Assembly: GCA_026391235.1 (NCBI GenBank)
Contig: JAPLDV010000653.1
Coordinates: forward strand, 1 to 12,928
From: Bacteroidia bacterium
GTDB lineage: Bacteria > Bacteroidota > Bacteroidia > Bacteroidales > UBA12481
DNA length: 12,928 nt
Direction of reading: 5' to 3'
Positions 1 to 6,644 of the stretch are shown here, piece after piece. Within the stretch, counting starts at the first letter, position 1. Each line of letters begins with the position of its first letter. The notes beneath the pieces are model-generated. The model searched no databases and was not told the origin of the DNA. It worked only from the letters and a program-made list of their open reading frames with translations. A program made the translations under genes and the position numbers.

Positions 1-872
1 ACCGGAACCTGTATATAGCCATCGCTTTTTGACCCGAAGCCCTGAACGCTCCAATAAAATGCTTTGTTGAGAACCGCCGGATTGCCGCCGGCAGTGAACT
101 TACCCCTCATGGTATTCATGCTGCCGTATTCCAGTTGGGCAGATCCCTCCAACGGGCGCACCGGTTTCCTGCGAATGTAATTGATCACGCCACCCATGGC
201 ATTTCCGCCGTATAGCGAGGATCCGGGTCCTTTGGCCACCTCAATCTGCCTGATATCATCCGTATTAATGCTGTTCCAGTTTACCGACCCGCCATCGGCC
301 TTGTTCATCGGTACCCCGTCGAGCAAAACCAGGTATCTTCCCTGCTGATCGCCGCCCAGGCCGCGCATACTGACGGTGCTGCCGTGATCAAGGATGCCAT
401 GCTCACGGCTAACCTGGATGCCTGGAATAGTCCGTAAAAAATCATCTGCCTGGGTGATTGGGATTGCTTCTAATTGCTTGGCTGATAACCAGTCTGTTCG
501 TCCGGGTACCTCTGTCACACGCTTTTTGGTTTTCGTTGCAGTAACCACAACAGCCTTGGTACTGATGGCAGTGGGGGTGAGTGAAATATCAACCGGCCGG
601 TCGCCATTTTTAGGGCTTATCCGGATTGTTTCCGGGGAATATCCCATATACGTGATCCTGATTTTAACATTTAAATCAGCGAGCGTCAATTGATACATTC
701 CCTCTCCATCCGAGCTGGTACCTTTTCCGGTTGATACTACCTGGATATTTGCGCCTGCCAGAGGATCGCCCGTTTGGGCATCCGTGATCCGGCCCCGGAA
801 AGTTGTTTGACCCGGTAACAATGCCGGGATCATCAGAGCTAAAAAACTTAGGGTGATTACAAATCTCTGCAT
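1..872 (-). CDS. TonB-dependent receptor, N-terminal part (gene continues beyond the window)
   Basis: Reading the minus strand from the ATG at 872-870 gives 290 open codons that run off the window edge. Residues 1-21 are a signal peptide (MQRFVITLSFLALMIPALLPG). Residues 24-100 form a carboxypeptidase-like regulatory beta domain (FRGRITDAQTGDPLAGANIQV, with ITYMGYSP near 73-80). A TonB-box-like stretch VVVTATKTK lies at about 108-116. The plug domain follows at about 120-235, with LSAKQLEAIPIT, RTIPGIQVSREHG, VSMRGLGG, VLLDGVPMN, IEVAKGPGSSLYGGNAMGGVINY. The start of the beta-barrel follows. Such receptors sit in the outer membrane and import scarce ligands using TonB-ExbBD energy. The ligand cannot be read from the sequence. 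The upstream neighbour on the same strand is the tungstate/molybdate-binding protein wtpA, 91 bases away, which hints at an oxyanion or its chelate. Family assignment is very secure; the substrate is a guess. Confidence 0.95.
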   Translation of the reverse strand, partial: MQRFVITLSFLALMIPALLPGQTTFRGRITDAQTGDPLAGANIQVVSTGKGTSSDGEGMYQLTLADLNVKIRITYMGYSPETIRISPKNGDRPVDISLTPTAISTKAVVVTATKTKKRVTEVPGRTDWLSAKQLEAIPITQADDFLRTIPGIQVSREHGILDHGSTVSMRGLGGDQQGRYLVLLDGVPMNKADGGSVNWNSINTDDIRQIEVAKGPGSSLYGGNAMGGVINYIRRKPVRPLEGSAQLEYGSMNTMRGKFTAGGNPAVLNKAFYWSVQGFGSKSDGYIQVP

Positions 873-888
873 AAACAATGTTTCAAAA

Positions 889-916
889 TTCGATATGCAA
901 ACCTATACATATCGAA
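889..916 (-). promoter_or_regulatory. Putative TonB-receptor promoter inside a 9-bp inverted repeat (operator-like)
   Basis: TTCGATATG (889-897) and CATATCGAA (908-916) are perfect inverted arms around a 10-base loop. On the minus strand the loop reads TATAGGTTTG, and its last eight bases (TAGGTTTG, plus 898-905) match the Bacteroidota -7 consensus TAnnTTTG exactly. A start about seven bases later would leave a leader of roughly 15-20 bases before the receptor ATG at 872. No clear -33 TTG lies at the usual distance; a T-rich stretch is there instead. Arms flanking the -7 box would suit a dimeric repressor. The repeat is seen directly; its function is inferred. Confidence 0.5.
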
Positions 917-949
917 ATTAAAAAAAACCGGCAAACGTCATATATTCTT

Positions 950-977
950 GTAAGGACAGATAATTATCTGTCCCTAC
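950..977 (-). repeat. Near-perfect palindrome containing the wtpA stop codon
   Basis: GGACAGATAATTATCTGTCC (954-973) is a perfect 20-base palindrome. GTA/TAC pairs extend it to 950-977 with one imperfect step, which becomes a G-U pair in minus-strand RNA. The wtpA stop codon (TAA, 966-964) lies in its centre. It could be an mRNA 3' stabiliser or processing site, a weak terminator, or a REP-like dispersed palindrome. No T-run follows it on the minus strand, so it is not a classical intrinsic terminator. Confidence 0.6.
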
Positions 978-1908
978 GGCCATTTTTGGAATATTTGGGA
1001 TCCAAGGCGGTTTGGCCCGATTGTTCGATAATCAGTCTGCCCTTTCCCGGATCCGTTATAAACCGGATAAATTTTTCGGCGAGCTTAGGATTCGGAGCAT
1101 TAGTCGGGATTGTCATTCCATACACGATCGATGCCCCTTTTTGCGTTACGATTGTTCCCGGACCGGTTCCCCTGACATCAACTTTTACAGTTGAATACCA
1201 GGGATCCAGGTTAGGATTGCTCAGATTTATTGAATCAGGGAGCCTGAGAAATTTAAAACCATGCTGCACTGCAACCGACCGGAAATTAAACATATAGTCG
1301 ATTGTCTGACTCTCGAGCAGGGCGTTCAGATCGGTTTCCTTACCCCTGATGAACCTTTTATCCTTTTCCAGAAGTTTTTGCCACTCCCTGCCGCCGGGAT
1401 AATACCGGTCGGCCAGCTTCACTGCTAAAACAGTCCGGTACCCGCAAGGATCGGCATTGGGATCACTCCGTCCGTAGCGGATTTCGGGATCCATCAGAAT
1501 ATCAAACCAATTACCGGCATTAATAAGGTTGGCCTTCCTGGATTTATCGTTATAAGCAATGCACAACTCATTGGTTGCGAACAGTATATTCCATTGGGCA
1601 TATTTTGGAATAATCAGATCATCAATCAAGCTGTAATCAGCCAGCGCCAACACATCGCAGATCTGGTTCAGTTCCGTGATCTTCCTCACGCAGGCCAAAC
1701 TTCCGGCAGCTTCCAGCTGAACTTTTAAACCGGGGTTCTCCTTCTCGAATGCGGCGGCCAGATTTTTCATGGGAACCGACAGGCTGCCGGCATGAAAAAC
1801 TGAGAGTTCCATATTGTCCGGTTGCCCTTTGGTTTGCGGGTTCTTGCATGACAAGGTCAACGCAACAACAACGAAAAAGTTCAGGGCGGATCTGAGTGAT
1901 ATTCTCAT
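964..1908 (-). CDS. wtpA: Tungstate/molybdate ABC transporter substrate-binding lipoprotein
   Basis: This is a periplasmic oxyanion-binding protein of the WtpA/ModA group that delivers tungstate or molybdate to an ABC permease for molybdo- or tungsto-cofactor synthesis. Family features are clear: VFHAGSLSVPM (about residue 37 from the chosen start), EAAGSLACVRKITEL, VLALADYSLIDDLIIPKYA, LFATNELCIAYNDKSR and GRSDPNADPCGYRT, all very like archaeal and bacterial WtpA. I chose ATG at 1908, giving 314 residues. A TTG three codons upstream (1917) is possible but gives a worse signal. The N-terminus MRISLRSALNFFVVVALTLSC looks like a lipoprotein signal with Cys21 as the anchor. The length is slightly below the usual 340 or so. 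A -7-like sequence with one mismatch lies at 1932-1939. The permease and ATPase genes are not in the window; they could follow the TonB receptor. Specificity for W over Mo is inferred from the family only. Confidence 0.9.
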   Translation of the reverse strand: MRISLRSALNFFVVVALTLSCKNPQTKGQPDNMELSVFHAGSLSVPMKNLAAAFEKENPGLKVQLEAAGSLACVRKITELNQICDVLALADYSLIDDLIIPKYAQWNILFATNELCIAYNDKSRKANLINAGNWFDILMDPEIRYGRSDPNADPCGYRTVLAVKLADRYYPGGREWQKLLEKDKRFIRGKETDLNALLESQTIDYMFNFRSVAVQHGFKFLRLPDSINLSNPNLDPWYSTVKVDVRGTGPGTIVTQKGASIVYGMTIPTNAPNPKLAEKFIRFITDPGKGRLIIEQSGQTALDPKYSKNGRRDR

Positions 1909-1964
1909 TTTGCTCAATGTTCGGTCAATTCCAAATTTGCACTTCTTTCGCCATATAAAACTTT

Positions 1965-2060
1965 TCAGAGAATGTTTTTGTTGATAAAATTTCGGATATC
2001 TCTGAGGGCTTTATTCAGATTAACTTCAACGCCGGAGGTTTCCTTCTCAAACGCTAGCAT
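1965..2060 (-). other. 31-codon open frame, possible 3' remnant of the HEPN gene
   Basis: A short frame from ATG at 2060 encodes 31 residues with FEKE near the start, then VNLNKALRDIRNFIN, and ends at a TGA (1967-1965). The helix-like end, with an acidic FEKE and an alternating aliphatic AxxxIxxFI pattern, faintly resembles the last helix of HEPN proteins, whose truncated N-terminus lies about 125 bases upstream. It could equally be a chance frame or the leader region of wtpA, which starts 56 bases further on. I do not recognise it with confidence. Confidence 0.2.
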
Positions 2061-2082
2061 AGCTTATGAAACTGGTTGTTGT

Positions 2083-2111
2083 GTCATTCTGTAAAATGAC
2101 CGCTAACGGTC
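2083..2111. repeat. Two overlapping small hairpins
   Basis: GTCATT (2083-2088) pairs with AATGAC (2095-2100) around a 6-base loop. GACCG (2098-2102) pairs with CGGTC (2107-2111) around CTAA. The two share bases 2098-2100, so they cannot form fully at the same time. They lie directly beside the larger inverted repeat at 2114-2180. No T-run makes either a convincing terminator. Function unknown. Confidence 0.5.
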
Positions 2112-2113
2112 GG

Positions 2114-2180
2114 CCAGTAAACCTTATGACGCTGTTGCCTATGAATAGAAGTAACAGCTTTGAAGCATAAGGTTTACAGG
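2114..2180. repeat. 67-base imperfect inverted repeat (REP/MITE-like hairpin)
   Basis: The outer arms GTAAACCTTATG (2117-2128) and CATAAGGTTTAC (2166-2177) are a perfect 12-bp inverted repeat, extended by CC/GG at the ends past one mismatch. Inside, GCTGTTGC (2131-2138) pairs with GTAACAGC (2151-2158) through one G-T step, and CTAT/ATAG (2139-2148) closes the tip. The whole can fold into one long stem with small internal bulges. It starts five bases after the stop codon of the truncated HEPN gene, so it may be, or be part of, the insertion that broke that gene. There is no transposase nearby. Confidence 0.65.
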
Positions 2181-2184
2181 TTTG

Positions 2185-2340
2185 TTAATGGCTGGTGGGA
2201 TTTAGAAAACATGAATAATATAATCTGTTAATAACGGCATTCCACTTCCCTTTTTCTGCGAGTATCAGGGCCTCATCAATGGATTCCTCTGATCTATGAT
2301 ACCGGTATTTTACATAATCTTCCCGATTATCAATTGTCAT
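2185..2340 (-). pseudogene. Truncated HEPN-domain toxin gene (HepT-like N-terminus)
   Basis: The ATG at 2340-2338 overlaps the stop of the MNT gene as ATGA, the standard translational-coupling overlap of MNT/HEPN operons. The 51 residues begin MTIDNREDYVKYRYHRSEES, continue with EALILAEKGKWNAVINRLYYSCF, and end in the unrelated LNPTSH. The part up to NRLYYSCF matches the first two helices of HEPN domains, where the next residues are normally YAV-type and the protein runs to about 110-140 residues. The RNase motif (Rx4-6H) of this family lies in the missing C-terminal half, so the product should be inactive. The break falls right beside the hairpin element at 2114-2180. It is too short to be called by most gene finders. 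Confidence 0.8.
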
Positions 2341-2651
2341 AATAGTATCCCCTCCCTATTAACACTTTTATATAGTGGAGAATATATCAAAGTGCTTTTC
2401 CAGTAATCTTTTGGGTAGATAAAAGTCGATATAATTTGTCCTGATTCTATCTCGATATCATAAAGATCGTCTCTGAACTTGTCCTCAATCTCGTTTGTAA
2501 CCCGATTAGCATCAACAAGAATCAAAATATCCCAATCCGAATCTGGTCGATAGTCACCCCTGGCACGAGAACCAAAAAGATAGGCAACGGCTTTGGGATC
2601 CTTATCATGAATGGTTTTCTTAATTCTATCTTGTATCAGGTTTTGTTCCAT
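2337..2651 (-). CDS. MNT-domain nucleotidyltransferase, antitoxin of a HEPN/MNT pair
   Basis: This 104-residue protein is a minimal nucleotidyltransferase of the polymerase-beta fold. The signature GSRARGDYRPDSDWDIL gives Gly27-Ser28 and the metal-binding Asp39 and Asp41; a third acidic residue probably lies in DIEIE near 65-69. In characterised pairs, MntA-type proteins neutralise the partner HEPN RNase by adding AMP to a tyrosine near its active site. Length and all visible motifs are intact. Its stop overlaps the start of the HEPN gene by ATGA, but that partner is truncated, so the antitoxin seems to be an orphan. It might protect against other HEPN toxins, or simply have not decayed yet. 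Expression from its own promoter is suggested by the -7 match at 2671-2678. Confidence 0.88.
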   Translation of the reverse strand: MEQNLIQDRIKKTIHDKDPKAVAYLFGSRARGDYRPDSDWDILILVDANRVTNEIEDKFRDDLYDIEIESGQIISTFIYPKDYWKSTLIYSPLYKSVNREGILL

Positions 2652-2670
2652 TTCTTTGTCTTTTACAAAT

Positions 2671-2678
2671 CAAAGATA
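2671..2678 (-). promoter_or_regulatory. Putative -7 promoter element of the MNT/HEPN operon
   Basis: The minus strand reads TATCTTTG, an exact match to the Bacteroidota -7 consensus TAnnTTTG, about 20 bases before the MNT start codon at 2651. No good -33 TTG is seen at 19-21 bases upstream. Confidence rests on the exact match and position only. Confidence 0.4.
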
Positions 2679-2714
2679 CAAATTTCAATCTGAATCTATA
2701 ATGCTCGGTTTCTG

Positions 2715-2728
2715 TTGCCACTTGCCAC
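2715..2728. repeat. Two-copy heptamer TTGCCAC
   Basis: TTGCCAC occurs twice in tandem. On the minus strand the unit reads GTGGCAA, related in pattern to the GCAGTGG heptamers at the right end of the window. It may be a seed or relic of the same kind of heptamer repeat. Two copies alone could be chance. Confidence 0.3.
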
Positions 2729-2755
2729 TAATGGGTTCCAAGAGATAAGGAGCTA

Positions 2756-3460
2756 TTAAAATGTGAAATAATTCACCTTATTAATGGCGGTATTCATTTT
2801 AACTCCTTTCAAATCAAGCGTATATTTCTCAGCATTTTCGAGCGAAACAGTTGTCATTAAGGTTCTGCCGCCTTTGGCATCTTCGGTTGTCATTTCCATC
2901 ACAAAACCAGGCACCGAAAGGGTGTTGTGCAAAGCCGCCATTTTACAGGCACGAAAAACACCCAAATCATTCAATAGCTTAACCTGGTCAGTTACCCATA
3001 CTTCACCAAAGATCTTTTTGTAAGTATAGGTGTATTTTTTGCAGGTAATACCACAAATCTGTTTGGTTTCAGTTGTTGGAACAACCTCCAGCTTTTTCAA
3101 TTCCGTTTCGGCCGGATATTTATAACCTCCGGCATTGTAATAGGGTGTGGCACCGCCGCCTGTGCCAATAAGTTGAATTGCCACTTCATTTTTTTTATCG
3201 ATAACAGTTTCCATACCATTACCTTTTCCCTGGGTAACCAGTTTAACCACAAAGTTTTCACCTTCCGACTGGTAATGGATTTGATATTTCATGGTGCGCA
3301 TCAATTCGTTGTTTTTGGCGTAAAATTCCATCTTAAAGGCATTGAATTTGTCAAAAACATAACTCTCGTCCCACTTTACACCAGGAGCTTTCAGCTGCAG
3401 TTGTGCATGGGATGAAAGAACAGTAAATAGGGTTATCAGCAGAATAACAACTCTTTTCAT
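2756..3460 (-). CDS. Secreted DUF4412-like protein
   Basis: This 234-residue protein has a clear Sec signal (MKRVVILLITLFTVLSSHAQ, cleavage after HA at about 19), so it should be periplasmic or outer-membrane associated. The body is rich in beta-strand patterns. Central features are YYNAGGYKYP at about 106-115 and KQICGITCKKYTYTY, with a Cys pair spaced C-G-I-T-C, followed by GEVWVTDQVK. The I-C-G-x-x-C-K-K-Y and W-V-T sequence is the pattern I associate with DUF4412-type secreted proteins of Bacteroidota, whose role is unknown. It starts 11 bases after the end of the restriction-modification gene and may be co-transcribed with it, although no functional link is known. A second copy of its 3'-terminal coding sequence lies at 6668-6703, upstream of the restriction gene. 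The family name is from memory and moderately secure; the function is unknown. Confidence 0.75.
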   Translation of the reverse strand: MKRVVILLITLFTVLSSHAQLQLKAPGVKWDESYVFDKFNAFKMEFYAKNNELMRTMKYQIHYQSEGENFVVKLVTQGKGNGMETVIDKKNEVAIQLIGTGGGATPYYNAGGYKYPAETELKKLEVVPTTETKQICGITCKKYTYTYKKIFGEVWVTDQVKLLNDLGVFRACKMAALHNTLSVPGFVMEMTTEDAKGGRTLMTTVSLENAEKYTLDLKGVKMNTAINKVNYFTF

Positions 3461-3471
3461 GGCTTCTTATT

Positions 3472-3828
3472 TTATTGATTTTCTACAATCCTGATCTCTT
3501 CATCAGTAAGCTCATACAACTGGTAAACCATCCGGTCGATCTCCTTATCGGTGGTTTCAATCTTAGATTTTAACTCCAATGCCTTCACGGATTCCGGAAC
3601 AAAATACTCCTCCCACTCAGCTTCGTCTGTTAGCGACAGCCTTACTTTCTTTTTACCTAATTCAGCAATAAACTGAGCATAAGTCAGTAAATACCAGTCC
3701 TGGAGTTTGTTCGGCAAGACTTCAATAGCAAACCTCCGCTGGATGGAACGTTGGAATTTTTGGGAAGACTCCTGCAATTCTTTGTTTAAGGAAAGCATTT
3801 GGTCGGCTTTTTCAATAAAGGGCTGCTT
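3472..3828 (-). pseudogene. C-terminal part of the type IIG restriction-modification gene, in a shifted frame
   Basis: From 3828 the frame reads KQPFIEKADQMLSLNKELQE and continues for about 118 residues to a stop at 3472. QPFIEKADQML, FQRSIQRRF, LPNKLQDWYLLTYAQFIAEL, TDEAEWEEYF and EIDRMVYQLYELTDEEI are the usual C-terminal tail of Eco57I-like type IIG enzymes, a helical region after the target-recognition domain. The preceding gene ends out of frame with this at 3812. An ATG at 3798 could start a 108-residue product, but such a tail alone has no known function. This frame is closed by a TAA at 3831-3829, so the shift lies between 3812 and 3831. Restoring one two-base step, for example GCAGCCC from GCACAGCCC, would join the two into one protein of about 1,050 residues. 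Confidence 0.85.
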
Positions 3829-6619
3829 TTAGATCTATCTCGATGATGGGAATTTTATCGATTAATAATGAGGACATAGTATAGTAGCCACCTTGTTTCA
3901 AAGAAAAATTGCATTTTATATAAAAACTTACAAGTTTTGAATTTAATACAGTTAACAGGTATTTTAAATCAAATTTTGGTGAGGTTATTGTTATGCTAAA
4001 TACCCGTGCACCGCTATAGCCAGATCTATTAAGATCTACTCCAAATTTCAATTCTTTTTGCTCACCCGGAAATACAATCTTATCTTGATTGAATTTGTCC
4101 AATTGGCCAAACCTAGTTAGAGAGTACCAATTATCAGAGTTTTCGAAGGTCGTTCTTGAATCCTTTCTTTTTTCAAGTATGGCTCTATTTAAAGATAGAT
4201 ACTGATAGGTATTTGGAAAGAGGGCGCTTAACCTATCGATTGGTATTAATGCGGTAATATGTGAATTTATTATCTCATAGGGATACAATATTCTAAATTC
4301 ATAATCCACAAAAGCATACCGACGACAATTATTGGCTCGTATTAACGGTAAAAGGCACTCATTCTCAATTTGATATTTATCAATTGTACTTTGTGTTAAA
4401 ATGAATATATCATCCGCACCGCTGACTATTCCATAATTGCATTTAGCGAAATTGGCTAAAATATTATGTTTTTTAAGGTTACATAAAATTTTCTTTAAAG
4501 AATTATTAGCTAACACCCAATTATTTTCGGACAAACTATTAATTGAAATCTTTATAAAGCCAAAATAGTTATTATTATTTACTTCCTCCATCGAGGTAGC
4601 TTTGTGATAAAGGAAATCAGCTGCAAATTTTTTACTTAATGTAAATATACCAACATATGTCAAGACATTATCAAATATTGGTAAATCTCCAAAGTCAATA
4701 ATTTGTTCAATACAAAAATTATTCAAAATAAAACCTCTTGTTTTTCTTCCATATTCTGCAACTAAAAACTGACTTGAAGTTATAAAAGACAAAATGCCAT
4801 TCTGCTTCAATATATTTTTACACAATTCAAAAAACATAATCGAAATATCGATTCTTTTAAAAGCCACCTCCTTATTGATTTTATACCAATCAATTTCTTT
4901 ATGATTAAGATTTTGGACCTTTACGTACGGCGGATTCCCAATCACCACATCAAACCCACCTTTAGCAAAAATATCCGGAAATTCATTTTTCCAATTGAAT
5001 GCTTTGTCGCCGGCCACGGCGGGGTCATCAATCAGAGAGTTCCCGCATTTGATGTTGTTGTTCAGATCATTCAGTTTCCGGTTGGGCTGGGCGGTGCGTA
5101 ACCATAACGAGAGTTTGGCAATCTCAACGCTCTCTTCGTTTATATCAACGCCAAACAAATTGTTTTCCAGGATGCCTTTCTCAATATCGCTCAAAACCAA
5201 AGTATCCCCGAATAGTTTGGCCTGCAGTTCATCGATATACCGGTGCTCGGTGATCAGGAAATCCAGCGCCTGGTTTAAGAATGCTCCTGAACCGCAGGCA
5301 GGGTCGCAAATGGTGAGTTGCAGGAGCCAATTTCTATACGCCGTAAGTTTGTCGGCTAAAGGCTGCCTGGTTTTGATATTTCGCTTCTTATCGATACAAT
5401 ACTCTTCTTCAACAATCTGAAATTCAGCCTTTTTCCCGATGCAAAGTTTACCAACGGTATTGTCAACGATATACTTTGTAATGTATTTCGGTGTATAGAA
5501 AATGCCTTCCTTTTTCCGCCTGGTTTTGGTTTTGTCGATCTCCTGTCCGTCAAGTTGGGCTTTGATTTCATCCAATTCATTCAGGGAGTTTTCAAAAATA
5601 TGACCCAAAATGTTAACGTCAACTTCGCTCACAAAATCATACTCCGAGAGTTTAAAAGTGTGTTTGAATAATAATTCATCATCAATCTGAACAGCATCTA
5701 AAATTTCATCCGGCTTAAACAGTCCGCCATTATAGGCATATACATCGTACCGTTTGCCTTTGTATCCGGTGTTGAGATATCCGAAGTATTTTTTAAACCG
5801 GTCGTACAGAGGTATTTCCACATCTCTTTCCTGCAGATCTTTCCAATCATTTAACACCAACCTCACGGAGTTGGGCGGTAAAAGCTGCCGGTCTTCGGCA
5901 AAGAACAGAAACAGAAACCGGTCGAGCAGCTTCTGGGACTTTTTAAAAAGGGTGAGGGCATCATATTGCGGATTCCGGGCAACCAGATTTTTATGTAACT
6001 CCCTTTTAAACAGCGAATAATCCTGATAGAGCTTTTTGGTTATAACGTCTTCCTGACTGACCGATTCATCCTTAATCTTTTTGGGGATCCCTTTGGCAAT
6101 ATTGTTGTAAGCCAAACATAGATAGAGGGTTTCGAAATCCCGTCTGGTTAGGGTGAACAAATTAAATTCCAGGAACTCGATGGCATTATCGATATAGAAG
6201 CGGAGTTTTTCAAAATTTGAAGTGATGATGTACACACAATCGGGCTGATTGTTCTTATAACCAAAGGCTTGTGATTCGATCTTGCCTAAACCGGTGGTTT
6301 CGGTTCCTTTGAGTTCGATCACCGCTTTAACTGATCCATCAATGATAACGGCTCCATCGGCTTTTTTACTATCCTTTATATTTTTGTATTCTGTGGTAAG
6401 GTTAAAGTTTGCAGATGGATTAAGAGTATACCCGAATATTTTTACAAACAGCTCCCGAAGAAAGCCTTCCTGAAACTGCTCTTCCTTACTGTTCCTTATG
6501 TTTTCCTGAATCTCCGGATTGCTAAAATAGGTCTTGAATTCGCCATATTTGGTTTCGAGCAGGCTGAAATCAAGCTGATTCAAGTATTTCTGTTCAACCG
6601 GCTTTTGAAAAAGACTCAT
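3812..6619 (-). CDS. Type IIG (Eco57I-like) restriction endonuclease-methyltransferase, frameshifted near the C-terminus
   Basis: A single polypeptide combines DNA cleavage and N6-adenine methylation. The N-terminal nuclease shows a PD-(D/E)xK pattern: Asp88 in KKADGAV, then Glu102-Leu-Lys104 in VIELKGTE. A helical linker holds LFFAEDRQLLPPN (about 237-249). The methyltransferase begins with EGIFYTPKYI (371-380), has the SAM motif DPACGSGAF (439-447), LFGVDINEESVEIAKLSLWL (488-507), and the catalytic GNPPY (561-565) typical of gamma-class N6-adenine enzymes. Residues after about 620 should be the target-recognition domain; this part of the DNA is much more AT-rich than the rest. The gene has 935 codons, then a stop, with the expected tail continuing in another frame (3472-3828). 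Both catalytic centres are present, so partial function is possible, but loss of the tail may inactivate it. A putative promoter lies at 6645-6660. Confidence 0.88.
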   Translation of the reverse strand: MSLFQKPVEQKYLNQLDFSLLETKYGEFKTYFSNPEIQENIRNSKEEQFQEGFLRELFVKIFGYTLNPSANFNLTTEYKNIKDSKKADGAVIIDGSVKAVIELKGTETTGLGKIESQAFGYKNNQPDCVYIITSNFEKLRFYIDNAIEFLEFNLFTLTRRDFETLYLCLAYNNIAKGIPKKIKDESVSQEDVITKKLYQDYSLFKRELHKNLVARNPQYDALTLFKKSQKLLDRFLFLFFAEDRQLLPPNSVRLVLNDWKDLQERDVEIPLYDRFKKYFGYLNTGYKGKRYDVYAYNGGLFKPDEILDAVQIDDELLFKHTFKLSEYDFVSEVDVNILGHIFENSLNELDEIKAQLDGQEIDKTKTRRKKEGIFYTPKYITKYIVDNTVGKLCIGKKAEFQIVEEEYCIDKKRNIKTRQPLADKLTAYRNWLLQLTICDPACGSGAFLNQALDFLITEHRYIDELQAKLFGDTLVLSDIEKGILENNLFGVDINEESVEIAKLSLWLRTAQPNRKLNDLNNNIKCGNSLIDDPAVAGDKAFNWKNEFPDIFAKGGFDVVIGNPPYVKVQNLNHKEIDWYKINKEVAFKRIDISIMFFELCKNILKQNGILSFITSSQFLVAEYGRKTRGFILNNFCIEQIIDFGDLPIFDNVLTYVGIFTLSKKFAADFLYHKATSMEEVNNNNYFGFIKISINSLSENNWVLANNSLKKILCNLKKHNILANFAKCNYGIVSGADDIFILTQSTIDKYQIENECLLPLIRANNCRRYAFVDYEFRILYPYEIINSHITALIPIDRLSALFPNTYQYLSLNRAILEKRKDSRTTFENSDNWYSLTRFGQLDKFNQDKIVFPGEQKELKFGVDLNRSGYSGARVFSITITSPKFDLKYLLTVLNSKLVSFYIKCNFSLKQGGYYTMSSLLIDKIPIIEIDLKAALY

Positions 6620-6644
6620 AGTATTTTTTAAAAGTAAACAATTC

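Noticed and set aside
394..1297. Plus-strand open frames of about 100-140 codons near the left end
   Set aside because: They overlap the TonB receptor and wtpA antisense; both minus-strand genes are unmistakable, and the plus-strand products resemble nothing.
2098..2180. Integron attC-like recombination site
   Set aside because: The inverted repeats do not carry the R' (GTTRRRY) and R'' (RYYYAAC) core motifs, and no integrase or cassette array is seen.
3812..3831. Programmed ribosomal frameshift joining the two parts of the restriction enzyme
   Set aside because: A +1 shift would be needed; I see no slippery heptamer, no stop-codon-stimulated +1 site like prfB, and no obvious downstream structure. 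A small deletion explains it more simply.
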